From: Pseudomonas sp. S37
Lineage (GTDB): Bacteria > Pseudomonadota > Gammaproteobacteria > Pseudomonadales > Pseudomonadaceae
Assembly: GCF_016658545.1 (NCBI RefSeq)
Contig: NZ_JACVZC010000060.1
Span: 1-34,928, forward strand
Reading direction: 5' to 3'
Length of the DNA: 34,928 nucleotides
In this document: positions 6,609 to 15,068 of the stretch, in pieces
How the letters are laid out: each line of letters opens with the position of its first letter
Position numbering within the stretch: the first letter of the stretch is position 1
Translations under genes and position numbers: made by a program
Notes under the pieces: generated by a model
The model's input: only the letters and a program-made list of their open reading frames with translations
Told to the model about the DNA's origin: nothing
The model's database searches: none

Positions 6609-8930
6609 ATGCCCCATGCGTCCTCCCAGCGGCTGGCCACCACCCTGGCGCCGGCCTTTGGCCTGGTACTCGGTGCCTGCGTCATGCCGGCCCAGGCTGT
6701 CGATTTGCCCGCTACCGAAGTCACCGGCAAGCAGGACCGCTACAAGGTCGACAGCGTGACATCGAGCAAGATCACCACGCCGCTGCTGGACGCACCGCAA
6801 AGCATCAGTGTAGTCCCTCGCGCCGTGCTCGAAGAGCAGAACGCCCAGAGCCTGCAGGACGTGCTGCGCAACGTGCCGGGCATCACCTTCATGTCGGGCG
6901 AGGGCAACCTGGGCTGGGGCGACCTGTTCTCCATCCGTGGCTTCGCCGCCGAGCAGAGCATGACCGTCGACGGTGTGCGCGATGCCGGCATGGCCAGCCG
7001 CAACGACACCTTCAACCTGGAGCAGGCCGAGGTGTACAAGGGCACCGGTTCGGTGGAGTCGGGCGTGTCTGCGGTGGGCGGCAGCGTCAACCTGGTCAGC
7101 AAGCGCGCGCACCTGGGCGATGCCGGCAAGTTGTCTGCCGGTATCGGCACAGACAACTACAAGCGCCTGACCGCCGACATCAACCGCCAGCTCAACGACA
7201 CCACGGCGGTGCGCATCAACCTGATGAAGCATTACAACGCGGTATCCGAGCGTGACGAGGTGGACTACGACCGCTGGGGCTTCGCCACCTCGTTCGGCTT
7301 TGGCCTGGGTACCGATACCCGGCTGTTCCTCGATGCCTTCTACCAGAAGGACAAGAACACCCCCGACGGCGGCGTGCCGATCCAGCGCGGTACCAACGGC
7401 AAGCGTATGCCGGGTGTGTCCCGCGATGCCTGGTACGGCGATTCCAGCCTGTATACCCAGCGCAGCGAAACCCGCTCGCTCACCGGCCTGTTCGAGCATG
7501 ATTTCAGCGACGACCTGACCTTGCGCAACCAGCTGCGCTGGCAGCAGACCGACAACTGGGCGGTGCTGTCGCCTGCGCGCTTCATTGCTGCCGACGCCGA
7601 TGGCAACAAGACCTGTACCGGCACCCGCTGCGCCAGCCTGGGTTACGTGGGCGTTGGCGGGCTGAGTTCGGTCAACGGCATCAACGCCTACACCGACTAC
7701 GCCAACAGCAGCAGCGGCTACGGCTACCTGCGTGGCAGTGATTTCGGCCAGTCCAAGCGTTACGAGATCATCGACAACCAGACCGACCTGCGCTTCAACC
7801 TCGACACCGGTGGCATCCACCACGAAGCGGTGACTGGTATCGAGCTGTACCGTGAAACCTACGGCGGCCTGCACAAGACCCTGGACGTGCCGGACGGCGA
7901 CATGTTCTTCGACATGGGCAACCCGTCGCACCACTTCGCTTCGGTGTCCACCGACAAGGGCTATGGCGACCCGCGCAGCGTGGTCAAGGATGCGGCGCTG
8001 TATGTGTCCGACACCATGACCCTGAGCCCGCAATGGCAACTGCTGACCGCCCTGCGCTACGACCACTGGCAGGTCGACACCGACCGTACCACCGGCAGCA
8101 GCAGTACCCGCGACGATGCCTTTGGCGGGCGTGTCGGGCTGGTCTACAAGCCGTTGCCCAACGGCAGCATCTATGCGTCCTACAGCCAGGCGGCGCAACC
8201 GTCGGCGGTGGGCGCCAGCACCAACAACCAGATCTACGGCGCGGCCAGCACCGAGGACTACAAGCCGGCTGTGTCGAAGACCTACGAGCTGGGCACCAAG
8301 TGGGAGCTGTTCGACGAGCGCCTGAACCTCACCGCTGCGCTGTTCCGCACCGAGCTGGAAGACAGCTGGGAATACACCGAAGGCGAAAGCGCACCGGTGC
8401 GTTCGCTGCCGGCCAAGCGGGTAGGCGGCATCGAGCTGGGCCTGCAAGGGCAACTCACTGAACGCTGGTCGGCCTATGCCGGTTTCGCGGCGATGAAGAG
8501 CCGCCAGACCAAAGGCGTCAACAAGGGCGAAGAGGCGAAGAACGTCCCCGACCTGACCGCCAACCTGTGGACCACCTACGACCTTACCGACCAGCTTAGC
8601 GTCAGCTATGGCGCCGACTATGTAGGCCGCCGCCGCTACAGCGACAACAAGTACGTGGGCGGGCTGAACAACAACAGCAGCTACGCCGACGGCCCGTCCG
8701 GGGTGTACACAATCTCCACCCGCGACCATGAGAAAGCACCGTCGTACTGGCTGCACAGCCTGGCCGCGCGATACAAGGTCGACAGCCAGACCACGGTCAA
8801 CCTCAACGTGTCGAACCTGTTCAACAAGTTCTACTACAGCCGGGTCGGTGCCTCGCTCGATGGCTTCCAGCTGTATGGCATCCCGGGGGCCGGGCGCACC
8901 CTGACCGCCAGCGTGGACTACAGCTTCTGA
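6609..8930 (+). CDS. fiu: TonB-dependent siderophore receptor (Fiu/PiuA family)
   Basis: A 773-residue outer-membrane receptor. A signal peptide covers about residues 1-30 (cleavage near 'MPAQA|VD'). The plug domain starts near 'DAPQSISVVPRAVLEEQ' and includes 'DVLRNVPGITF', 'IRGFAAEQSMTVDGVRD' and 'GSVESGVSAVGGSVNLVSK'; the remainder is a 22-strand barrel ending in the aromatic 'VDYSF', required for outer-membrane assembly. There is no STN signalling domain. Adjacency to piuC and the sequence style place it in the Fiu/PiuA group, which imports iron bound to catechol-type ligands and takes up catechol-bearing siderophore mimics. The ATG follows AAGGAA. The stop shares one base with the start of piuC. 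Likely controlled by Fur and the divergent two-component system. Confidence 0.93.
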   Translation: MPHASSQRLATTLAPAFGLVLGACVMPAQAVDLPATEVTGKQDRYKVDSVTSSKITTPLLDAPQSISVVPRAVLEEQNAQSLQDVLRNVPGITFMSGEGNLGWGDLFSIRGFAAEQSMTVDGVRDAGMASRNDTFNLEQAEVYKGTGSVESGVSAVGGSVNLVSKRAHLGDAGKLSAGIGTDNYKRLTADINRQLNDTTAVRINLMKHYNAVSERDEVDYDRWGFATSFGFGLGTDTRLFLDAFYQKDKNTPDGGVPIQRGTNGKRMPGVSRDAWYGDSSLYTQRSETRSLTGLFEHDFSDDLTLRNQLRWQQTDNWAVLSPARFIAADADGNKTCTGTRCASLGYVGVGGLSSVNGINAYTDYANSSSGYGYLRGSDFGQSKRYEIIDNQTDLRFNLDTGGIHHEAVTGIELYRETYGGLHKTLDVPDGDMFFDMGNPSHHFASVSTDKGYGDPRSVVKDAALYVSDTMTLSPQWQLLTALRYDHWQVDTDRTTGSSSTRDDAFGGRVGLVYKPLPNGSIYASYSQAAQPSAVGASTNNQIYGAASTEDYKPAVSKTYELGTKWELFDERLNLTAALFRTELEDSWEYTEGESAPVRSLPAKRVGGIELGLQGQLTERWSAYAGFAAMKSRQTKGVNKGEEAKNVPDLTANLWTTYDLTDQLSVSYGADYVGRRRYSDNKYVGGLNNNSSYADGPSGVYTISTRDHEKAPSYWLHSLAARYKVDSQTTVNLNVSNLFNKFYYSRVGASLDGFQLYGIPGAGRTLTASVDYSF

Positions 8931-9610
8931 TGCTGGTGGAAATCGACCGGCTGTTCAGTGCCGATGAACTGCACACCCTGCGCCAGCAACTGCTGGCGCA
9001 ACCCTGGGTCGACGGCAAGGCCACGGCCGGCGTGCAGTCGGCCCAGGCCAAGCACAACCGCCAACTGGGCGAGGACGACCCGGTCGCCCGCCAGCTTGGC
9101 GGGCTGATCCTGCAGCGGCTGTCGGACAACCCGCTGTTCATGTCGGCAGCCTTGCCCAAACGCATCTACCCGCCGCTGTTCAACCGCTATGGCCAGGGCG
9201 AGGGTTTCGGCTTTCACATCGACAACGCCATTCGCGGCATCAAGGGCGTGCGCGAGCGGGTGCGCACCGACCTCTCGGCAACCCTGTTCCTGGCCGACCC
9301 AGACAGCTACGACGGCGGCGAACTGGTAATTCGCGACACCTTTGGCGAGCGCCAGGTGAAGCTGCCGGCCGGGCACCTGGTGCTGTACCCGGGCAGCAGC
9401 CTGCACCGGGTGCAGCCGGTGACCCGGGGCGAGCGCCTGGCGGCATTCTTCTGGGTCGAAAGCCTGGTGCGCGAAGACAGCCAGCGCGGCCTGTTGCTGG
9501 ACATGGACGTGGCCATCCAGCGCCTCACCACCCAAGGGGCAGACGCGGGCTCGCTGCTCGAGTTGACCGGGGTGTACCACAACCTGCTCCGTCGCTGGGG
9601 CGATACCTGA
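8930..9610 (+). CDS. piuC: PiuC/YbiX-type Fe(II)/2-oxoglutarate dioxygenase (PKHD-type hydroxylase)
   Basis: A 226-residue prolyl-4-hydroxylase-like dioxygenase. The iron ligands are His96 and Asp98 in 'FGFHIDNA' and His159 in 'SSLHRV'; Arg169 in 'TRGERLAAFFW' should bind 2-oxoglutarate. The length matches YbiX/PiuC (about 225). Members of this family are almost always next to Fiu/PiuA receptors and are iron-regulated, but their physiological substrate is not established; hydroxylation of an imported iron ligand is one idea. It begins one base inside the receptor stop, so the two are coupled, and the ABC importer follows after 16 nt. Confidence 0.95.
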   Translation: MLVEIDRLFSADELHTLRQQLLAQPWVDGKATAGVQSAQAKHNRQLGEDDPVARQLGGLILQRLSDNPLFMSAALPKRIYPPLFNRYGQGEGFGFHIDNAIRGIKGVRERVRTDLSATLFLADPDSYDGGELVIRDTFGERQVKLPAGHLVLYPGSSLHRVQPVTRGERLAAFFWVESLVREDSQRGLLLDMDVAIQRLTTQGADAGSLLELTGVYHNLLRRWGDT

Positions 9611-9626
9611 CTAGGGGAGTTTCTGT

Positions 9627-10739
9627 ATGACCCATCCATGTTCCTGGCGGCGCTTGCTGCCCATGCTGCTGGTGCTGGCGGCCTGCTGCGGCTTCGCCCA
9701 GGCGGCCAGTGCCGTTGAAGTGACCGACGTGCTCGGGCGCAAGGTCGACGTCGACCACCCACCGCAGCGCATCGTGCTGGGCGAGGGGCGGCTGTTCTTT
9801 GCCCTGGCCCTGCTCGACCGTGACAACCCGTTCCAGCGGGTGGTCGGCTGGCAGAACGACATGCGCCTGCTCGACCCTCACACCTATGAGGTGTACGCCA
9901 ACCTGTACCCACAGGTGGCCAAGCTGCCGCTGATCGGCCAGGCCTCCGAGCAGAGTGTCAGCGCCGAGCAGATCCTGGCGCTCAAGCCTGACCTGGCGAT
10001 CTTCAGCATCGCCGGTGAAGGCCCGACCCAGCACAGCCCGGTGGCTGACCTGCTGGAAAAGGCCGGGGTGCCGGTGCTGTTCATCGACTTTCGCGTGCAC
10101 CCGATCCGCAATACCCGGGTGAGCATGCAGGCGCTGGGCACTTTGCTTGGGCGTGAGCAGCAGGCGCAGGAGTACCTGAGCCTGTACGACCGCCACCTGC
10201 AGCACATCACCGACGGCGTGGCCGGCTTGAAAGAAAGCGAACGGCCCAAGGTGTTTCTCGAACTGTTGGCGGGCGTGTGGCAGGCGCCGGGGCATACCAC
10301 CGGCAAAAGCGGCCTGGGCAGCGTGGTCGAGGCCGTGGGTGGGCACAACATCGGTGCCGATGTGGTGCCCGGTGCGCTCGGCGATGTCAGCGTCGAATAC
10401 GTGTTGAAGGCTGACCCGGATGTGTATATCGCCACCGGCAATCGTGCCCCGGGCGTGTTGCTGGGCGCCGGCGTGTCCACCGACACCGCACGCCAGAGCC
10501 TGGCGAAGATCACTGCTCGCCCCGAGTTCGCCCCGCTGCGGCCGATCCAGGCAGGCCAGGCGCATGGCCTGTGGCATGACTTCTACAACTCGCCGTTCAA
10601 CATCCTCGCGGTCGAAGCGATGGCGCGCTGGGTACACCCGGAGCGCTTCAAGGATGTCGACCCGCAGGTGACCATGGCCGAGATCAACCGGATGCTCAAG
10701 GTAGGCCTGGATGGCCAGTACTGGATCACCGCCCAGTGA
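9627..10739 (+). CDS. ABC transporter substrate-binding protein, iron/siderophore type (FecB-like)
   Basis: A 370-residue periplasmic binding protein of the TroA/FecB helical-backbone family. The signal peptide is about residues 1-31 ('LLVLAACCGFAQAASA'). The mature protein begins with the typical 'VEVTDVLGRKVDVDHPPQRIVLGEG' opening of iron-siderophore binding proteins and has 'LKPDLAIFSIAGEGP' and 'FIDFRVHP' in the first lobe. The length is somewhat above that of FecB (about 300). It delivers an iron complex to the permease encoded next. A GGGGAG ribosome site precedes the ATG. It overlaps the permease gene by 4 nt (GTGA). Confidence 0.9.
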   Translation: MTHPCSWRRLLPMLLVLAACCGFAQAASAVEVTDVLGRKVDVDHPPQRIVLGEGRLFFALALLDRDNPFQRVVGWQNDMRLLDPHTYEVYANLYPQVAKLPLIGQASEQSVSAEQILALKPDLAIFSIAGEGPTQHSPVADLLEKAGVPVLFIDFRVHPIRNTRVSMQALGTLLGREQQAQEYLSLYDRHLQHITDGVAGLKESERPKVFLELLAGVWQAPGHTTGKSGLGSVVEAVGGHNIGADVVPGALGDVSVEYVLKADPDVYIATGNRAPGVLLGAGVSTDTARQSLAKITARPEFAPLRPIQAGQAHGLWHDFYNSPFNILAVEAMARWVHPERFKDVDPQVTMAEINRMLKVGLDGQYWITAQ

Positions 10740-11797
10740 CCGCGCAGGCATTGCCAGGCGCCGCGCAGGCGGCCTGGCATTACCGCCGCTTGTTGTGGCG
10801 GCGCACGGTGCTGGTGGTGGGGCTGGCCTTGCTGCTGCTGTTGTCGGTGCTCGGTGACCTGGCCAGCGGTGCCTCGGGCATGAGCCTGGGGCAGTTGCTG
10901 CACGGCATCTTCGACCCGACCACGTTGAGCGCCACCGAACGGGTAATCATCTGGAACGTGCGCTTGCCGTACTCGTTGATGGCTGTGCTGGTAGGGGCGG
11001 CCTTGGCGCTGGCAGGCGCCGAGATGCAGGCGATCCTTGATAACCCGCTGGCCAGCCCCTTTACCTTGGGGGTGTCGTCTTCGGCGGCACTCGGCGCCTC
11101 ACTGGCGATTGCCTACCCGCTGGGCATCGCCTGGTTCGCGCCGAGTGCGCAAGTGACGGTGATGGCATTTGTCTTCGCCTGCCTGTCGGTGGTGCTGTTG
11201 CAGACGATGTCGCGCCTGCGCGGCGCGGGGGTGGAAAGCCTGGTGCTGTTTGGCATCGCCCTGGTGTTCAGCTGCAACGCACTGGTCTCGTTGCTGCAGT
11301 TGCTGGCCACCGAAGACGTGCTGCAGCAACTGGTGTTCTGGACCCTGGGCAGCCTGGCCCGGGCCGACTGGAACAAGCTCGGCATCCTGGCCCTGGTACT
11401 GGCGCTGCTGTTGCCGTTCTCGCTGCGGGCGGCGCCGGCCATGACGCTGCTGCGCATGGGTGAAGACCGCGCGCGCAGCTTTGGTGTGGACACCCGGCGC
11501 CTGCGCCTGGCCTCGTTGCTGCGTATCAGCCTGTTGTCGGCAACGGCGGTGGCGTTCGTCGGCACTATCGGTTTTGTCGGCCTGGTCGGGCCGCACATTG
11601 CCCGCTTGCTGGTGGGCGAGGACCAGCGCTTCCTGTTGCCGGCCAGTGCGCTGGTGGGGGCGTTGATGCTGTCGTTGTCGTCGCTGGTCAGCAAGGCGAT
11701 CTTGCCCGGTGTGATTGTGCCGGTGGGGATCGTGACTGCGTTGGTCGGCGTGCCGGTGTTCGTGGTGCTGGTGTTTCGCCGGGGGAGAAGGTTGTGA
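10736..11797 (+). CDS. FecCD-family ABC transporter permease
   Basis: A 353-residue inner-membrane permease of the BtuC/FecCD family, rich in hydrophobic helices (about ten expected). Family signatures visible are 'RLPYSLMAVLVGAALALAGAEMQAILDNPLASPFTLG', 'WTLGSLARADW' and 'GFVGLVGPHIARLLVGED', the last next to the cytoplasmic loop that contacts the ATPase. It probably works as a homodimer, since only one permease gene is present. The start is a GTG overlapping the binding-protein stop; its own stop overlaps the ATPase GTG, so the three importer genes form a tightly coupled unit. Confidence 0.93.
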   Translation: MTAQALPGAAQAAWHYRRLLWRRTVLVVGLALLLLLSVLGDLASGASGMSLGQLLHGIFDPTTLSATERVIIWNVRLPYSLMAVLVGAALALAGAEMQAILDNPLASPFTLGVSSSAALGASLAIAYPLGIAWFAPSAQVTVMAFVFACLSVVLLQTMSRLRGAGVESLVLFGIALVFSCNALVSLLQLLATEDVLQQLVFWTLGSLARADWNKLGILALVLALLLPFSLRAAPAMTLLRMGEDRARSFGVDTRRLRLASLLRISLLSATAVAFVGTIGFVGLVGPHIARLLVGEDQRFLLPASALVGALMLSLSSLVSKAILPGVIVPVGIVTALVGVPVFVVLVFRRGRRL

Positions 11798-12555
11798 GCC
11801 TGTTGATCGAAGGGGTTTCGGTGGCCTATGGCACCCGGCAGATCCTGCATGGGGTGAGCTTGCCGGCGCTGCCGGCCGGTAGCCTGGTGGCACTGGTCGG
11901 GCCTAACGGTGCGGGCAAGTCCACGCTGCTGCGGGCGCTGGCGGGGCTGGAGCGAATGCGCGGTGGCTTGAGCCTGGACGGGCAGGACGTGACCCGGCTG
12001 GGCTTTGCCGAGCGCTCGCGACGCCTGGCCTACATGCCCCAGCAGTTGCCGCCCGGTATTGCGCTGGGGGTGCTGGAGAGCATCGTTGCGGCGTTGCGGG
12101 TCAGTGGTAGTGACGACCTGCTGGGCTGCGCCTTCGAGGCGTTGCGCCAGCTGGGTATCGAAGGGCTGGCCGAGCGTTCGCTGGACAGCTTGTCGGGGGG
12201 GCAACGGCAGTTGGTGGCCTTGGCCCAACTGCTGGCGCGCAACCCGCAGGTGCTGTTGCTGGACGAGCCGACCAGCGCGCTGGACCTGCATTACCAGCTG
12301 CGGGTGATGGATGCGGTGCGCGAGCGGGTGCAGGCGCACCGGTTGCTGGCGGTGGCGGTGCTGCACGACATCAACCTGGCGGCCAGCCATGCCGACTGGC
12401 TGGTGGTATTGCGCGAGGGCAGGGTTGTGGCGTGCGGGGCACCGCAGCAGGTGCTGGGGCCGCAGCTGCTGGCTGACGTGTATGGCGTGCAGGCACGGGT
12501 GGAGCGTTGCTCGCAGGGGCGTTTGCAGGTGCTGGTGGATCGGGCGTTGGTTTGA
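11794..12555 (+). CDS. ABC transporter ATP-binding protein (FecE/BtuD-like)
   Basis: A 253-residue ATPase that powers the FecBCD-type importer from the cytoplasmic face. Walker A is 'GPNGAGKST' (36-44), the Q-loop is in 'MPQQL' (81-85), the signature is 'LSGGQ' (133-137), Walker B is 'VLLLDE' (153-158), and the switch histidine is His191 in 'LHDINLA'. The length and the BtuD/FecE-like 'HDINLAASHAD' fit cobalamin and iron-siderophore importers. The start is a GTG overlapping the permease stop by 4 nt. A REP pair follows 19 nt after the stop and probably marks the end of the iron transcript, which may begin at the receptor gene. Confidence 0.95.
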   Translation: MSLLIEGVSVAYGTRQILHGVSLPALPAGSLVALVGPNGAGKSTLLRALAGLERMRGGLSLDGQDVTRLGFAERSRRLAYMPQQLPPGIALGVLESIVAALRVSGSDDLLGCAFEALRQLGIEGLAERSLDSLSGGQRQLVALAQLLARNPQVLLLDEPTSALDLHYQLRVMDAVRERVQAHRLLAVAVLHDINLAASHADWLVVLREGRVVACGAPQQVLGPQLLADVYGVQARVERCSQGRLQVLVDRALV

Positions 12556-12574
12556 CTCCTGGGCTGACGCTGTC

Positions 12575-12696
12575 CCTTGTAGGAGCGGCCTTGTGTCGCG
12601 AAAGGGGCGCGCAGCGGCCCCAAGATCTTGGCAGTCCCGTAAAATTGTCGGGGCTGCTTTGCAGCCCTTTCGCGACGCAAGGCCGCTCCTACAAGG
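12575..12696. repeat. Inverted REP pair, rRNA-free long form
   Basis: Outer arms 'ccttgtaggagcggccttgtgtcgcgaaa' and its mirror 'tttcgcgacgcaaggccgctcctacaagg' bracket a centre with a further palindrome ('ggggctgctttgcagccc'). It matches the partial element at the left window edge and differs from the CGCGGGTAAACCCG type. It lies between the convergent ATPase and GntR genes. Confidence 0.85.
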
Positions 12697-12733
12697 ACCG
12701 CATCAGGGCCGGAGGCTGTGCACCACTTGGCAG

Positions 12734-13447
12734 TCAGTCGGGCAACAACCGGTCGCGGCTGTTGGACAGGTGCAGGCACACCGCCGCGCGTGCAGCATCC
12801 GGGTCTTGCCGGCGGATGGCATTGAGGATCGCCTCGTGCTCCAGGTTGGCCAGGTACGCCTGCCGTGCCATCTTCGATCCGCTGCGTTCGGCCTGGGCCA
12901 TGCGGTTACGCGGAATCAGGCCGTTGCCCAGCTGCAGCAGCATCTCGGTGAAATACAGGTTGCCGGTGGCCTCGGCAATCAGCAGGTGAAAACGCCGGTC
13001 GGCCTCGATGCAGCTGTCACCTGCCGCCGCCAGGTCCTGGTAGTCATCCAGTGCCTGGCGCATGCGCGCCAACTGCCCTTCATCGCGGCGTAGCGCTGCC
13101 AGCGCGGCAGCCTGGCCTTCCAGGCCAATCCGCAGCTCCAGCAAGTCACGCACATTCGCTGCGCTTTCCGCTGCAACGCGCAACCCGGCCTGGGCCTGGC
13201 GCGCCATCACGAATGTACCGATACCGTGGCGCGGCTCCACCAGCCCCGAGGCCTGCAACTTCGACAAGGCTTCGCGAACCACCGTGCGGCTGACCCCGTG
13301 CTCGCGTACCAAAGTGTTCTCCGACGGCAGTTTGTCGCCCGGCTTGAAGGTGCCCAAGAGAATCTGCTGGGTCAGGCTGGAGACTAGGTCGTGGGCGCGG
13401 CTGTGGCCGCGTTTGTGCGCGTGATCAGGGAGCATGCTGTGATCCAC
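12734..13447 (-). CDS. FadR-type GntR family transcriptional regulator
   Basis: A 237-residue regulator. A winged helix-turn-helix covers about residues 15-83 ('PGDKLPSENTLVREHGVSRTVVREAL'). The FCD ligand-binding domain covers about 97-228, with likely metal ligands Asp150, His154 ('EADRRFH'), His204 and His226. Such proteins sense organic acids, and divergence from an aldarate transporter and glucarate dehydratase suggests the ligand is glucarate, galactarate or a breakdown product. The predicted start is a GTG at 13447; an in-frame ATG at 13435 is the alternative, and neither has a strong ribosome site. A TTGT-N3-ACAA operator lies 13 nt upstream, suggesting autoregulation. Confidence 0.9.
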   Translation of the reverse strand: MDHSMLPDHAHKRGHSRAHDLVSSLTQQILLGTFKPGDKLPSENTLVREHGVSRTVVREALSKLQASGLVEPRHGIGTFVMARQAQAGLRVAAESAANVRDLLELRIGLEGQAAALAALRRDEGQLARMRQALDDYQDLAAAGDSCIEADRRFHLLIAEATGNLYFTEMLLQLGNGLIPRNRMAQAERSGSKMARQAYLANLEHEAILNAIRRQDPDAARAAVCLHLSNSRDRLLPD

Positions 13448-13450
13448 TTC

Positions 13451-13470
13451 TTGTTGTACTTGTACGACAA
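13451..13470. promoter_or_regulatory. Candidate GntR operator, regulator-proximal
   Basis: The palindrome TTGTACGACAA (13460-13470) has the form TTGT-N3-ACAA used by FadR-subfamily regulators. It is overlapped by a wider imperfect palindrome, TTGT-y-GTAC-ww-GTAC-r-ACAA, from 13451 to 13470. It lies 4-23 nt before the regulator's GTG start, covering its ribosome-binding region. An identical 12-mer in reverse orientation is at 13604-13615. Confidence 0.6.
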
Positions 13471-13603
13471 GTTAATTGATAAAAATATTTTCTGCCCAAT
13501 TTTTCGCCAGGCAAGGGTGCATTTAGAGAGGTTGTTTTTGCAAGATCGAAGCAAATTGGCATTGTGATAGCTTGTATTTTGCCATTTCAACGATGTTGTT
13601 GAT

Positions 13604-13615
13604 CTTGTCGTACAA
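13604..13615. promoter_or_regulatory. Candidate GntR operator, transporter-proximal
   Basis: CTTGTCGTACAA is the exact reverse complement of TTGTACGACAAG at 13460-13471. It is 82 nt upstream of the MFS transporter start. The two copies bracket an AT-rich stretch (13472-13600) that should contain both divergent promoters. Confidence 0.6.
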
Positions 13616-13670
13616 CTTCTCGGGGCATATGCTCATCCCCACTGCCATGTCAGACAACCCCGACCCGCAC

Positions 13671-13678
13671 AAAAACAA
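13671..13678 (+). promoter_or_regulatory. Candidate Crc/Hfq catabolite-repression motif (AAnAAnAA)
   Basis: AAAAACAA fits the AAnAAnAA 'CA motif' bound by Hfq with Crc in Pseudomonas messages. It lies 5 nt before the GGGAG ribosome site of the transporter gene, the position where binding blocks translation. The motif is short, so chance occurrence is possible; the location is what supports it. Confidence 0.4.
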
Positions 13679-13696
13679 TTAGTGGGAGATCCACAA

Positions 13697-15049
13697 GTGA
13701 ACGACACCCTCGCTCCGTCTGCCCGGAATGAAGGCGACGCGTTGGCCAGCGCCGTGGCCAAGGTCAAGCGCCACGTCCTGCCGCTGTTCGTCATCATGTT
13801 CATCGTCAACTACCTCGACCGCGTCAACATCGGCTTCGTCCGCCCGCACCTGGAAAGCGACCTGGGCATCAGCGCTGCGGCCTTCGGCTTTGGTGCCGGG
13901 CTGTTCTTCATCGGCTACGCGCTGTTCGAGGTGCCTTCGAACATGCTGCTGCAAAAGGTGGGTGCCCGCCTGTGGCTGACCCGCATCATGTTCACCTGGG
14001 GGCTGGTGGCTACGGCCATGGCCTTCGTGCAGAACGAAACCCAGTTCTATGTACTGCGCTTTCTGCTCGGCGTGGCCGAAGCAGGCTTCTTCCCTGGGGT
14101 GATCTACTATTTCACCCGCTGGTTGCCGGCGGCCGAGCGCGGCAAGGCAATCGCCATCTTCCTGAGCGGGTCGGCGCTGGCTTCGCTGATTTCCGGTCCA
14201 TTGGCCGGGGCATTGATGCAAATTCAGGGGCTGGGCCTGCACGGCTGGCAGTGGATGCTGTTCATCGAAGGCATGGCCTCGGTGGCGCTGTGCTTCTTCG
14301 TGTTCTTCTGGCTCGACTCCAAACCGCAGGACGCCAAGTGGCTGAGCCAGGCCGAGCAGGATGCGCTGGTCGCTACCATCGACCGTGAACAGCAAGCGCG
14401 CGAGGCGCTTGGTGCGGTCAAGCCGTCGGCATGGAGCCTGCTCAAGGACCGCCAGATCGTACTGTTCTGCCTGATCTACTTCTGCATCCAGCTGACCATC
14501 TACGCGGCCACCTTCTGGCTGCCGAGCATCATCAAGCGCATGGGCGACCTCAGCGACTTGCAGGTGGGCTTCTTCAACTCTATTCCGTGGCTGATCTCGA
14601 TCCTGGCCATGTATGCCTTCGCTGCCGGTTCTGCACGCTGGAAGTTCCAGCAGGCCTGGGTGGCGGGTGCCCTGGTGATTGCTGCCATCGGCATGTTCAT
14701 GTCCACCACCGGCGGGCCGGTGTTCGCCTTCGTCGCCGTGTGCTTTGCGGCTATCGGCTTCAAGTCGGCCTCGTCGCTGTTCTGGCCGATCCCGCAGGGC
14801 TACCTGGATGCGCGCATCGCGGCCGCGGTGATTGCGCTGATCAACTCGGTCGGCAACCTCGGCGGCTTCGTCGCCCCCACCACCTTCGGCCTGCTGGAGC
14901 AGCAGACCGGTTCGATCCAGGGCGGGTTGTATGGCCTGGCGGTGACTTCGGTGCTGGCGGCGATTGCCATCTTCTTCGTACGTACACGCCCCAAGGGCGC
15001 CCCTTCCGATGACCTAAAGGCCCCTTCGGCCCTGGGCCAGACCCACTGA
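13697..15049 (+). CDS. ACS-family MFS transporter, probable sugar-acid/glucarate uptake
   Basis: A 450-residue major facilitator of the anion:cation symporter (ACS) family with about 12 hydrophobic segments. The signature 'NYLDRVNIGF' in TM1, 'EVPSNMLLQKVGARLWLTRIM' after TM2 and 'GVAEAGFFPGVIYYFTRWLP' in TM4-5 are typical of phthalate/tartrate/glucarate permeases. It imports an organic anion with protons. The start is taken as the GTG at 13697, with GGGAG 8 nt upstream; an in-frame GTG at 13682 lacks that. It is followed 19 nt later by glucarate dehydratase, so glucarate or galactarate is the likely cargo. Probably repressed by the divergent GntR protein. Confidence 0.88.
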   Translation: MNDTLAPSARNEGDALASAVAKVKRHVLPLFVIMFIVNYLDRVNIGFVRPHLESDLGISAAAFGFGAGLFFIGYALFEVPSNMLLQKVGARLWLTRIMFTWGLVATAMAFVQNETQFYVLRFLLGVAEAGFFPGVIYYFTRWLPAAERGKAIAIFLSGSALASLISGPLAGALMQIQGLGLHGWQWMLFIEGMASVALCFFVFFWLDSKPQDAKWLSQAEQDALVATIDREQQAREALGAVKPSAWSLLKDRQIVLFCLIYFCIQLTIYAATFWLPSIIKRMGDLSDLQVGFFNSIPWLISILAMYAFAAGSARWKFQQAWVAGALVIAAIGMFMSTTGGPVFAFVAVCFAAIGFKSASSLFWPIPQGYLDARIAAAVIALINSVGNLGGFVAPTTFGLLEQQTGSIQGGLYGLAVTSVLAAIAIFFVRTRPKGAPSDDLKAPSALGQTH

Positions 15050-15068
15050 CGACTGCGAGACAACAACC

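Noticed and set aside
6561..8756. A 731-codon open frame on the minus strand opposite the Fiu-type receptor gene.
   Set aside because: It is an antisense shadow caused by GC-rich codon use; the plus-strand frame gives a complete TonB receptor with signal peptide and terminal aromatic residue, and the antisense product has no recognisable domain.
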